Shown in pieces: positions 15,290 through 27,800 of a DNA stretch of 64,000 nt. Under the pieces are notes generated by a model. That model ran no database searches. It saw only the letters and a list, made by a program, of their open reading frames with translations, and was not told the DNA's origin. Position 1 is the stretch's first letter. Each line of letters opens with the position of its first letter. Origin of the DNA: Anarhynchus alexandrinus (taxonomy: Eukaryota; Chordata; Aves; Charadriiformes; Charadriidae); NCBI GenBank assembly GCA_008711295.1, contig VUYV01000154.1:2173319-2237318 (forward strand), written 5' to 3'. A program made the translations under genes and the position numbers.

Positions 15290-15494
15290 GGTGTGTGAAT
15301 GTTGAAGTGAGTGTTGCCCATTAGGGCTAGTTTTGATCCTATGGGACTTGTGCCCTTCTGGTGGCAGTGAGTAGGACGTGGTGGCTCTGTTCTGATCTGT
15401 GGTGAGGGTGGATTTTAGCATCACTAGAGTGCCACGCCACATACTCATCACTACTCCAATGCCACAGCACACCCTGTTTGGCGTGATGGAAACT

Positions 15495-15518
15495 GTCATG
15501 CCAAATGTCATGCCAAAT
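15495..15518. repeat. Two-copy 12-bp tandem duplication
   Basis: The unit GTCATGCCAAAT occurs twice in direct tandem with no mismatch. Just upstream, GGCGTGATGG and GCCACGCCACAT give looser similarity. This is probably a replication-slippage product with no coding significance. Confidence 0.75.
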
Positions 15519-16826
15519 GCCACTCCTGCTCAAGTCGGGTCTTGTTTTGGGAAAGGGTTTCAGCTCCTTCAGAGGCAGACTTTTCTGTGTTTCAGCAGCA
15601 CTGAATGCTGTAGCAGTCAGGGAAAAATGACAGTTCCCTTATCTATCAACGCTCTTGTGCAACGGCTCCACAGCAAGCAAAGGGGACCGGTCTGTGCTTG
15701 GGGCTCTGCAGCAGATCGAACGCTCTCCCGTCAGCCCTTGTTTGCACAGCTGCCATGCTCGGAAAAGTCACCTGAAGTCGTTGGTTGCCCAGTTCAGTTT
15801 GTTTCTTTAGTCTTGGCTGGCAATTTGCTCATATGTTAAAATATTGCTCAGGTGCAACGTTGCCTCCATTCGTGTTGTTGACAGCTTTGTGTGTCAACAG
15901 GGCAGAATCGTAGACCTGAAAGGCTGGAGGAGAAACTTAGTAATTTTGCGTGTTTGCATCGAGCCTTGTGGCTTGTGTCTGCCTGCGACCAGCGCTGCCC
16001 TGAAAACTGGTGTATCTATCCTTTCTCTTCATAGTTTCTTATCGGGGTTAATCACTCTTCATGGTTTTTTTTGTATACTTAAATTTCCCTGATTCCCACC
16101 TCTAGATTTATTTTCCTCTTCTTTGTCCCCTGGATTGCATCATTTCATGGGCCTTGTAAGGTGAAGAGTCTTGAGTGAATTGGTTAAAGTATTAGCCTCT
16201 CTTTATTTGTATTTTTATTTCTAGATGTCTTCTTTCTGTTGAATGGCCTCAGAATATTCCTGAAAATGAACAAAGCAGCAGTGGCTGGAGGTGGCACCTG
16301 CCCTTTGTGTCACAGATGGGGGGATTTAAGGGGACATGTCAGGGTGTGGGAGATGCGAGCAGCATCTGGGGTTTGCCAGGAAGGAGGGAGAGCATTAGGG
16401 AGAACAACAAGTGTGATGAAGGGGAGATTAAAAGGGTGGTAATGGAGATTTCCTTAGCTAGATGTTTCCTTGTTCATAACAATTTAAGTAATCTGACCTA
16501 ATTTTCTTTAACCAAGCCCATGTTTTCATGTTCACTTTTGGGGTGTTTCTTCTTTTTTTGGAAACAATTCATGGGAACTGCTGTCACCCCAGTCCTTGTC
16601 CATGTCCCCTCTGCTACAGCCATAATGTTGCACCATCACGTAGCACAACAACATCAACGCATTGCTTTGCGCAGAGTTAATCCAGGGCAGGTTTATCTAT
16701 TGCAGCATGGGAGCCACACATTGGGAAGGGGGAAGGCCGGAGAGAGAGGACAGAGGGAAGAATAAGTGGAGAAGTGGGGTTGAGATCCTCTCACTGAGAT
16801 GGGAGGGAGAAGGGATTGGAATAATA

Positions 16827-16995
16827 CGGCCCACTGGTTAAGGTAATACTCTGGGGTCAGGGGATCTGGTTTCGCAACCCTCTCTGCTCCCTCATCTCAT
16901 GTGATTACAGAAAAACTTGTAGCTTTTCTGTGTGCCGCTTCCCCTTTTGTAAAATGAGAGCCGCACCTTTTAAAAAAATAAATCCTGGCAGGTCT
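16827..16995 (+). repeat. MIR-like tRNA-derived SINE relic
   Basis: The segment follows the MIR order. CACTGGTTAAGGTAATACTC corresponds to the tRNA A-box half, and CTGGTTTCGCAACCC to the B-box half. CTCATGTGATTACAG, a CTTTTCTGTGTGCC stretch and CCCCTTTTGTAAAATGAGAG correspond to the conserved core and the 'cctcatctgtaaaatggg' part. Amniote genomes share MIR-type SINEs, and birds keep small numbers of old copies (established knowledge). Divergence is high, so the family assignment is to the MIR superfamily only. Confidence 0.65.
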
Positions 16996-17625
16996 TGAGG
17001 AGATCAGATAGTCCGGTGAGTATTTCTGCTAAGCGAGATCACCGGTGGGGCAGCGTGGAGGCATTTGGAGGCTTAGCAGAATGAATCCTCTGAACCTTTG
17101 AGATTCACTCAGCGCTTCTAGAGGGGGATAAAAGTGGAGTTAATTAAGCCATTCCCAAATCCCTCCTGATCCGTGACCATCAAGTAGCTGCTGCTGCACA
17201 GTGCTTTCCTCGGCTCTTGATGTACCCAAGCATCTCTGCAAGCCAGAAGGGTCTGTTGGGCTGTTACCTGCATGTCTGACACCCCTGGTCTGCTCGCCGA
17301 GGAGTGGGACAAACTTGTCCCAGTCCCCATTGGCCATTGGCCTATGTGGTATCGAGAAAAGTGCTGTGAGGATACCACACTCCATCTCCCAAATTCCGGG
17401 CTGTTATTGTAACGTTCAGCCTTGAAGGGTTAATTATTGTGCACCAGGGCTGTCGGGGATTGGGGATTGCTCGCCCATGCTTTAAAGTGAAGAAAGGATT
17501 GGAGGAGTTGCTGCTGGCTGCAGTGACCTCTGCTGGGAAGCCCACGGCTGCTCCGGTCCAGCTTCCGCAGCGCAACCTGCAGCTTGATCTGAACTGTAGG
17601 TTTCTCCCCAAGTGATTTCCATCGA

Positions 17626-17642
17626 TTTTTTTTTTTTTTTTT
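17626..17642. repeat. Poly-T run (17 bases)
   Basis: A pure homopolymer followed by TTAAATTTTG. No retroposed sequence is recognised next to it. Its length is probably variable between individuals and prone to sequencing error. Confidence 0.9.
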
Positions 17643-18554
17643 AAATTTTGAATTCCATTTTCCTTTAAATAGCTTGTCATTCAGGAGTCCATCTGAGTAG
17701 AAAGATGCTGTTTGGGTCAAGCTGCTTGATTCGCATGCATGCGATGTGCGCTTCACTGGGAATATGAAGTGCTGCATAACTCCATGATTAAGGCACTGCT
17801 GGTCTTGGGGAGGCTGAGGCAAAGTGGAAGAAAATGCCTCCTTCCCATCTCAGCACGACCCTGGAGTGCAGCGGGGTTGGGGTGGCTGGTGTGCACAGGC
17901 ATCACCTCCCAAAGTGACATCTCCTTCCAAGTACCCTCATCCCAATGGGGGTGGCTCCCTTTGTCCTTTGGGGGTGATTCAGCTTCTTCTGCTGCCTTCT
18001 TCCAGATCACGCTTTATATTCGCTGTCTCCCTGAATCCCACGTGTTCACGTCCTGCATCTGATTTCACAGAGGGGCGGATTGGCTCAACACGGCCGACGC
18101 CGCAGTGGTAGGACTAAGCTCTTTCTCCCCCCCCTTCACTTTAAAAACGAGCAAGTTTATCCGCCTTCAGAGAGCGCAGTGGCGCAGTGCCTATTTGGTT
18201 TGCAAATCAGAAAGGGGAGAGGGTCCTGCGGCAGCCCTCAGCGTGCAGCGTTGCGTGTCTGATGAGCCTTTTTCTGGCCTCTGCCTCCCTGGCTGATCGT
18301 CTTTGTGGGTAACCCACCCGTTAGCCGCGTGGGTGACAGTCAGGTGTGCTGGCAGCTGTCTCAGAGGGGGTTAGGTTGGTTTGGAGAACCTCTGAGGGTC
18401 TCAAAAATAGAAATGCAAAGCATTAATATGTGCGTGGTAAAAAAACATACCACAGACTACGTTGGAGGCTTTTAACAGATAACACTACGGCAGATTATTT
18501 GTATTAAAACTGCCTGCTTGATCATGGTGGTATGAGGTACACAAATGATCACTT

Positions 18555-18700
18555 AAACACCCTGGAGGTGTTCAAGGCCAGGCTGGATGTGGCCTTGGGC
18601 AACCTGGTCTAGTGGGAGATGTCCCTGCCTATGGCAGGGGGAGTGTAACTCGATGATCTTCAAGGTCCCTTCCAACTTAAACCATTCTATGATTCTATGA
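18555..18700 (+). mobile_element. CR1 LINE, 3' end fragment, sense
   Basis: The segment starts inside the end of CR1 ORF2: ACCCTGGAGGTGTTCAAGGC encodes the conserved LEVFKA, followed by RLDVALGNLV. It then passes through the short 3' untranslated region (GATGATCTTCAAGGTCCCTT) and ends in ATTCTATGATTCTATGA, the 8-bp 3' repeat typical of avian CR1. It has the sense orientation of CAMK1D, is severely 5'-truncated, and is one of the less diverged copies in the window. Confidence 0.93.
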
Positions 18701-20111
18701 ATGTGCCTGTGCACAAAGGAAAATGTATAAATACATATAGTAATTTCCATTAAAAGTGACTATTTGCTTGAAATATCATTTGGGATTCTAGTGTACCTTC
18801 AACTAACAACTAAGAAGGCAAAACTGCCCTTGCCCTAACTGTAACCCTTAAGGGACCAGGCACTAGACCTGCACAAGCAAAATAAAGGTTTCCAAATGTG
18901 TGCTGTGTAAAGCCAAGTGGGTGGTGTATTGGTTTCCTGTTGTCAATATTAAGAACTTAATTTGTGATGCAATCTACCTGGAAATTTTGCTAAAATATCA
19001 CATGATTTTCCAGATATTTATGTAGAGTGAGGAACCTACTCAAGTATTTGTTTCTTTGACATCCTGTAGCGCATTATATTTGACTTCACTTATTGTTGAT
19101 GTTAAATTTCCTGTGCGTGAAGGTCCTTATATGAATGCAGCTTTTGGTGACTGATTATGGGCGTAAATTCCGATCAGTCATAACCTTTCCAGTGAATTCA
19201 GAGGAAATTGGATTAGTCTGTGTTCTTATGGCAAGGATCCTGCCGGGCACAGGGGACCTTCTGCTCTCAGCATCTTCACGCAGACGTTAGGTCGCTTGAG
19301 ACCATTGAGGATGACGACCTGACACATGATTAAGCATCTTAATTGAGCTACTTGAACCTTGAAACATGTAGAGAGTTTTGCATTTGCTGATGATGCACTT
19401 TTACTTTCTTTCTGAATGTGTCCATCTGCTGGCTAATGAGTGGTCTCTGCTTTCTCTTGCTCTTAAAATGATTGTCTGCAATTGGTGTAATTAATATTCT
19501 GCCCCTGGAGTTGTACTGGTAGTCTCTATAGGGTTTGCACAAGTTAAACGTATCCTTCAGAAATTATTTGTAAGCATTTAAGGAGCAAACCCAGAGAGGC
19601 ATTGCTCTACTAGTTAATTAGATGTATGCTTGTAGAGATGATTTTTCTCTTTAAAGCTAGCATTTTGACAAGAGGCGTAGTGGGAATGATCAGTGGGAAT
19701 GGTGAGGGTGTAGAAAACCCATGAAGAAGCTATTGAACAGAAAGTGTGCAGTGCTTAACAGTGCTGTAGGGAAATTCAGGTGTCCAGACCAGGTGTGATA
19801 TAGGAGCAGGGCGAATTTGGTGGGAAGGAGCATGGGACTGTCGTGCAGCAGCTGCCTACCTGTGCCAACCTCTGCGTGGGAACAAATCCCTGCCTTCTCC
19901 CTTCATCCTGCTTCTGACACAGGAACTGTAAACCTCTAATGCCCCAGATACTTAACCCTTAAATATTTTGGCTTCAGAGAGAACTGAAGACATTTCCTGG
20001 GAGTAATAACAGTATTCTGGGCTGTAAAGCACTCCTGACTGTTTACTTTGATCAATATCATATTTGATGGTGTTGAATAAAGACTGACAAGTAGTGTCTA
20101 ACTAAAAATAG

Positions 20112-20260
<149 letters not shown>

Positions 20261-23200
20261 ACTGAACCTAATGAATTTACTGTGTCAAAATTGCCAGCTC
20301 TTCTTGTTCTGCTTTTGTTCTTTAACCCAAAAGATGGGATATGTGGGAGGTATTTGTCTTGTGTGCGGTAGTCTGCAAAATCCTGGGCAGGTGGTTAAAA
20401 ATGAATCTCCAGGCGTGATGGGCTGGGCTGTTGTGAAGTTGGGAACTAAGCTGTTTTGTGAATAGTCTCCCCCAAATCAAATCAGAGTGAAGAGGAGATG
20501 TTAAGGGGATCAGAACTGGCTCCGTACATAAGGAGTTGCCGTGGTTTAGTTCTCTGTGACCCAACAGATACCTGTTCTGTACTGAGCGAGATGTGACCCA
20601 AGATGCCACCATGTGCACGGGTGCTGCATTTGCATGAAAGCATCATCCTTGTCTCAGCAGTAGTGGTAGCTCATATCATTCTTGACACATCTCTCCCACC
20701 AGAGCCATTTTCTCCCACCAGAGCTTTTTTCCACCATTTTCTCCCTCTGAGCCTGAGAAGGTCAGGATCCCATCAGGTACATGATATGCTGTGGCTGACC
20801 TGGTCCTCCTGTCACATCCACCTGGCAGGGAGGAGGGAAGTGATGCTCATATGGCTTCTCCCTGCCCTCCCACCTTCTGAAATCAATCAAAAAACATTAT
20901 TTGACATTAAAACATCTTCTTACCATCTCTAGTCTCTCTCTTTTTCAATGATGAGATCACATCAAACAAGAGCAGATCAGACAGGCCAGAGGGAAAAAGC
21001 ACAGCTACAAAGAGCCAGATGTGCCATAGGGAAGCCTGGAGCATCCAACAGAGGCAGCTCTGGGGTTAAATACCCCATGGGAATCCCTCAGAGACCCTGC
21101 TGTTCCCTTGTCTGTTGGTAACATTGAGGCATGTGGCATGGAGGTGTCATTAGAAGTTGTTGGGTTGGCAGTGTGGGAAGAATAGTGCCCTGTACATTTT
21201 TAATCTGGTTTTGTAGCCCTATGTTTCAGCCCAGAGTGCTGCAAAAGGACTCGCACGGGAACATCAGTGTCGTACAGATTCCAACAAACCAGCTAGGTTG
21301 TGGGAAGTACCAATTTCGTGACCAGCTGATTTACAAATCCTTATTTTTGTTTAATCTCTTTACAAAAAAAATAATATTACTCCTACTTACTATTAGCTTG
21401 TTTCATGTAGTGTAAACCTCAGTTTTCTAAATTTCTTACATCCAGATCGTTGGGTTATCTGAAATGTAGGTCTGTAATCATAGGTGACACTGAATATATA
21501 GTATAAATTTCCACTTGCTCACAATTCAACACTTAGTAGGAAATTACCCTTTCTGTTACAGATGTGTTTGTAAACCCAGCCAACTAGTTTTTCAAGGGCT
21601 AAGCATTTAGCTGTTCCAGATGGACACAGCTTCGCTGATGCCCAACGGGGTGAGATCCTGGCTGAAGTCAGCAGCTGGGAACCCATCCGCAGCGTTCAGG
21701 GCAGCAGCTCTGAGTGGTCCCCAGCCATGCCGAAGAGCTGTGGCTCGTGTTACGAGGTGGACCAAGACATCCTGCGTGCAAATGCATTGAACGGAGTGTG
21801 CCAAGGGGCAGGATCGATCTTTCTTCTCATTCCTGTTAAGAAAAAAGCAGGAAAAATCCTCAAAAGCTACAGGGTTGTTTTGTTTGAATACAGGCACACG
21901 CGTGAGTGCGATTGAGGGACAGCACCGTAACAAACTCCCGCTCACGCAGAGAGCCCGTGTGACGAACCTGGTGTGCGTGTGTGCTCTTAATCTGCTTCAG
22001 TTGTAGGATACAATGCGTTAGCTTAAGCTTAATTTTATTAAAGTCATTTGATGTTGTGCCAAGCTGTTGCTGTTGGCCCTCCTTGCTGCTGCGAATCAGA
22101 CGAGACCGTGCTGTCCTCTGCTCTGCACGGGGTATTTCCAGGGAATAAGCTTTCTGAGCTTTCTTGGAAAAGGGTTGTGTTATCCCAAGGTGGAGAGGAC
22201 AAGATGGCCAGGTACTCACCCTCAGCGCTGTGGACATTGCATTAAGGGTGGTGCAACCTCTGCACTGCCTCTGAATTTTCATCAGTAGTTGGGATTGGGA
22301 TCGATTGGCGTCAATAGTTGGGCGGCAACTCCGCAAAGTCCAGAAGATTCAAAATCAATTCTGCATGCCTCCTTTTCCGGTTTCTGTCTGGGAGAAGGCA
22401 CGCACAGATAATCTCTTGTTTCCAGGGTAACACCAACTTGTTGATACAATAGCTGTGAACCACTGCACGGCATGAGGTATCTGTTTGTTTACATCTCTGC
22501 CCTATTTATTATTAGATTCCTTGTGGGTTTTATAGCTTCTGATTTTTTAGTATTTCTCCTAAACAAGACAATAGTTGCCTACGTTTAAAACTGGGGTTTG
22601 ATATGAAGTAGAAGGTGTTCTGATCAAGCAGCTTTCCGGAAGCAGCGTTTAGATTAAATAAAAAAAAAGGGGTGTGTATGTAGAATTAGGGCCACTTAAA
22701 GATCAGTATCATGGGCACAACAAATCTCAAATCCATATGCCTTTCTCCCTGGCTCATTGCTTCCTAAGTGGGCACTAACTAGTACTTCCCAAGGGAGATT
22801 TTATGTTGCATGGACGGTATTTTCATTACCAGCCTTTAGAGTGCTCCTTGCAATGTTGTGGAAAATCCACATTACAGCCCCTAAGCATCTCACAGCACCT
22901 CTGTGTCAGAAGGCTTTTGGAGGTAGACCAAGCGTCCCTGTTTATGTTTGTACTCTGGTACATCTACTTTTACTGGAAAGCCATGCTTGTTAGCAGGCCA
23001 ACTTAAAGGATAAATATTGCACCTCATTTATTCTGTCAAAGATATGGGCAAGCACAGGTGGCAGTGTCCGTGCTGGAGTTGGTAGGAAGGGAGGTGAAGG
23101 GGCAGCTGTTCATGTCTACTTGACACTTAATTTATTCCTACCAGTCCCTCTGGGAGCTCTTCCCAGGGTTACGTAGCTGTTGGTGAATCTGTCCTGTGTG

Positions 23201-24560
23201 TTTTCTGCCACCTTCATGGGGAAATCTGATCTTTGGTTTTGGTTTCACCACCTTCTTTTTAAATACATTGTATACAAGCCATCATAAAACTGTTCGAACT
23301 CTCACAATCTTGTGGTGCAAGGTGGACCAGAAGTCCAGCTTGGAGATCCCCAGATTTGACAGCTCAGAATTTCATGTGCTATCTCAAAGCATTAACCTGT
23401 TCCTTAGAAATTACTGGGCCATTTTTTCTTTCTTTCTTTTCCCAAAATACAGGATATTCCAACCCAGTGACTCTGAGTTTGGCAAGGTTATGGACAACTC
23501 CAGGCTGTCTTTTGCTCTAAGCAGTATTGCTCAGCTTTGGTATGAGGTGGAGTTACCGGTGCAGCTGCAAAGCAGAATACAGATGTAGGATAATTTGCTA
23601 AAATTTGCAGGCACTGAAGTATTGTAAAGCATTTAGATTTTGTCATATTTCCATTAGGGTGATGCGCTTTCAAACCAAGAAAACACCTGCTCCTTTTGAA
23701 ACTTGGATTTCCTGTAGTACTGTTAAGACCTGCACAGGCAACAAACACTAAAATACTCTGAAAGTTTCTCATTCCTTCTGGATGCTGGGTGACATTTCCC
23801 CAGAGGATATTGTGGAAGACAGGGGCAAATAAACTGCTTTCAGAAATAAAAGTTTTATTGAACTATGTCTCGGTATGATAATAAACTTTGTTAGTGAGCA
23901 GTTACAGGATTTTTTGGTTGCTGTTGGTGCCACTTGGCAAGAATTACGCTACGGTATCTTCTAAGCTATACTTCACCTCATCAGGATAGGGAAATATCCA
24001 GATCACCTGTCACGGTTAGTATTGTCAGATACTCGTATCTCATTGGCATAATCGGCCTCTTTGGGTATTGATGATTCATTTTCTGCATTCTGGAAAACCA
24101 CGCGTAACAATGGATTTACATAAACACATCTTTTCCTTCTGAGCGTTACGGGACCGTTTGCAAACGCTGTTTCTGAACGCGCTGCCTGGGCAGGTCAGAG
24201 CAGATTCCCAAAGCTCAACTCTGACTTCATCCGTATTGTTCGCCTGCACCGAAGCGTGAAGCAGCGAAGTTTGGTTCCCTGCAGATTTGTGTGCACTGCA
24301 CATTAGTCACAGCCATGGGAGCTGGGGCTGGTGCCTCTCTGAAAGGATATGGGGCCATGTTAAAAATCAATGAAGACATTAGTTTCCATGTTCTCCTTTA
24401 TTCGTCCGTATTTGCTTAAAATATGTAGAAACTTAATATTTTTGCTCTCTCAACTCTTCTGTCAAAGTTGGTTGAAGTTCACCCAATGCTTCAGAAAGGC
24501 TGGCAAACTGGGATGGAGAGCCATTGCCTCACTGCCTTTGGAAAACAGGCTAAAAATAGG
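20261..24560 (+). other. Intron 3 segment without recognised genes
   Basis: Unique-looking intronic sequence. The only structure noted is a 14-bp direct duplication (TCTCCCACCAGAGC at 20692-20705 and 20711-20724). A 158-codon antisense open frame near 21.9-22.3 kb resembles no protein family and is probably chance. Confidence 0.8.
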
Positions 24561-24561
24561 T

Positions 24562-24830
24562 CTAGAAGGCACCTCCAAAACTTACAGAATTCATCTGCCT
24601 GTCCCAGGGCAGCATATGCTGCCTGTACTGTCCGATCAGCATTAGCAGATGTTTTTCTAACCTGTTCTTAAAAATCTCCAGTTGCACGCTCCCCAGGGAA
24701 TCAACACCACTGCTTAACATCCTTATGGGTATGGAGCATTTCCTAATAGCTAAGTCTTCCAGGCTGCAATTTTAACCTGCTACGTTGGAAGTCTTGTTTC
24801 TCTAATTCCTCCTGAAGGTGACAAGACCGT
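24562..24830 (-). mobile_element. Ancient CR1 LINE fragment, antisense
   Basis: The + strand reads as a diverged reverse complement of amniote CR1 near its 3' end. TTTTTCTAACCTGTTCTTAA and AAAATCTCCAGTTGCACGCT are followed by CCAGGGAATCAACACCACTG, GGAGCATTTCCTAATAGCTA and a CTGCAATTTTAACCTGC stretch. The order matches the family over about 270 bases, including the conserved 'acctgttcttaaaaatctccag' and 'tttcctaat-tctaa' blocks. Divergence suggests insertion well before the young avian CR1 copies. The edges are approximate. Confidence 0.8.
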
Positions 24831-27800
24831 TCAGATGGGGAAAGGGTACAGAAACAGGCCCTGGAACGCATGTAGCTGGGTAAGTAATAAACTCGAACAC
24901 CCACCGCTGGGTTTCTCTGCACTTTTTTTTTTTTGTAGTCAAGAGTAGTGCAAAATCCAGAGGAATTCCAATTAATACCAGCATCTAGTTAAGGAAAGTG
25001 AAAACCCTACTGCCGGGCTGGTATAGCTCTCCACCTCTTTGGGGGGCTGTGCTCCTGAAGAGTGGGTCTCATCCTCTTGGTAGGAGGGCTGCTTCACCCA
25101 AATCCCATCAGGTGATTTTTCTGATTCTCTATGGAAACCGGAGTACTTCCCCTGCGTGAGGTCTTTCGAGGTTTTGACGTCTCTGCTGAGAACAAGCTTT
25201 TGGGGTGTGCAGCCCCATTCAGCCAACCCCGAAATGCTTCTCCCTACCTTTGCAAAAAGACCAGCCCAAACTGATCTTAAAACCTTGACTTTGTGGTTTT
25301 TCCAGCTTGGCATCTTAACTCTGCTGAATTATTCAGATGATTTCCATCACAGAAAAGCCAAGATGACGGGAGCTCCTTCCTGCTGGAGTCACACCGAGGA
25401 GAGCCCTGTCCAGAAGTTTGCAGGCTCAGAGTCCCAGTGTCCCCTTCCTGCTGTTTATCAGCTCTCCCCCAACACACACAAGCGCCCTATAACCCTGTAA
25501 CAGCTTGGGGGGCAGCTCCAATGGGCAGGAACCTACCTGAGCTAAAATCTGCAGAAGTTTTTGTTATTACTGGAACTACATCGCTCATGATTTTGCCTTT
25601 CACCTGTGTGTTTTGCAAATAAGTAAGCAAAGCGCTAAGTCGTGATTAAGTGCTGAATTCCCTTTGTTTTTTGAAAGCCCGATGCCTGAGCGCGCTCCGA
25701 GAGCAGCCGAGCATGGACAGGGTGTGCAAGCGACATTTCAATGAAAATATTCAGCCTCCAAGAAAAACAACAGACAATGGAGGGAAGTGCGGTGTTTGCC
25801 AGGTTCCTTAAGGAGTCTAGCAAGGACGCACTGTGTTACAAAACAGCGATCCACACGCCAAGCCGCTATCACATCAGGATGCTAATTAAAGCAAAACACA
25901 GATCTGCCGCACTGCATTCCTACGATGAGATTTATTCCCATACTTGGGGGTTTTTTTGTGCTTGTAAAGCATTATGCAGAAGACAGAAGAAAATATCTCT
26001 GCATCCACAATGGGATTTATATGAATGATAAAAGCAAGATGCAGCAGAAAATAATTATGTCCAAGCACCTGAGAGAAGCCCCTCAGCATCACCTTCTTCT
26101 GCGGATGGTGTTATTATCATTATTAGTAATAACAGTAATAGTAACAGGAGAAACAACACCTGTAATGAAAAGCACTGGAGCTGATGACTCTGTGCCAGGG
26201 GATTCAGTTTGGTTCATGGTACAGGATGGGAGATCAGCTGCACACCCATAGACTCTGCTCTTTATTTCCAGTGCTCATGGCTTGGATGAGGGGTCTCAAA
26301 AGGGCCAGCCCAAAGTAGTGCCCAGCACCCTTTGAAAATACTCTGGGTCTATGTCGAAAGCCTTGGATCCATGCTTCCAGCACCTCCTCGTGCTGCACAG
26401 GAATAAGATGTGTGGTAGATGTATGTGGCAGATGGATCTCATGGGGTTTATTGGCTAGGACACTTAATGGATGGGCCAGGGAAAGACCTGTTCCCAATTC
26501 CTTGTCAGGCAAATATACATTAATTTTATATCGATCAGTTATTGGATAAATTGTTCACTTGTTTGGGGCTTTTCTTTTTTTTTGGTGCAAATGCTACTTA
26601 AGAACTACAGTACCAGGAAGGCTGATGCACATCTGGGCATGCCAGGAAGGAGATTGCGAGGTGCCAAGGGACTTTGAGACAGCTGAGCGGAGACTTAGGG
26701 GCTTTAGTTAGGCAGGACTTCATTTCCTCACAGCTTGTGGGGTGAAGCATCAGTGATTTGGGCAAAGCAGCCTTCAGGAGTCTGCAGTGGAACAAGAAAC
26801 AGCACTAAGTACGCCCTGTGGTTGAAAAAAGCCTTTTTCTGTTTCTGTGGACAAGAGTTTTTTGAACTGGGGGGAGGGTGCTATAGAAGGCACAGCTCTC
26901 CAGGCATGGATCCAGCTGGTGAACATGGAAAGCAAAGTGGGACAACAGCAACAGGGTTGAGCATGTGTGACATGGCTGGGAGCATCAGACTATGATCGTG
27001 GGAGAAGCACTCAGGAAAATGAATCTTGGACCTATCACAGCCTTCAACATGGACATATTGCAGATGTGGGCCCAAACTGCAGAGCTGGCATGTTAGATTT
27101 TGAAATCGCCCTTATTATTTGGGCGTGTGCAACACAGGTTTTGGTTCCAGTCTGTTTCTAGTGCTTCATACAGTCAGAGCATAGTTTATCAGTATAGCTC
27201 AAAAAAAAAATCTTAAAAAAAAATCACACCTTATCAAAATCTTCGAAAGCATATTGACGGAACGACACAGGTCACCCTGTTGAAAGGCCAAAGGAGTTAA
27301 TCTCACTGTACTTCAGTACTTTCCCACTAGAGCTTTGCAAGCTGCTGACCACATAATAAACTGACCCCTGGCATCATGCCCCTGGGAACTGGGTAGTAGC
27401 TATTAATCCAGCATCAATTTCACATTTTTTTTTCTTTGGGGAAAAAAGATTATTACATCAGTTGGGTTACGCTGGTGAGTGTTCAATATGAAGGAGTGTC
27501 TCCCCTTTTCCAGTGACTGAGAGGTTCTAAGTAGACTAGGAATGATTAATGTCGGGGTAGAGATCAGGGCATGGGCAGATTTGTTGGTAACAGATTAATA
27601 GACCAGCGAGTGATCTCCAGGATGACTTTGAGACACCTGTAATTGTGTGGATTGTGTATGATCCTGAAAGTGTGATATGTGCTGATCGGATGGTCCTAGC
27701 TGCTCTTAGTGCCTTGGTTTTTCTCCTGCTTTTTTTCTGGCCATAATAGGATTTTCAGTAGCTTCTACTCCCCATGTCTCCTCCAAACACAGCATCTTCT

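Noticed and set aside
21860..22336. Antisense open frame of 158 codons
   Set aside because: No family resemblance and no splice or start signals; treated as chance.
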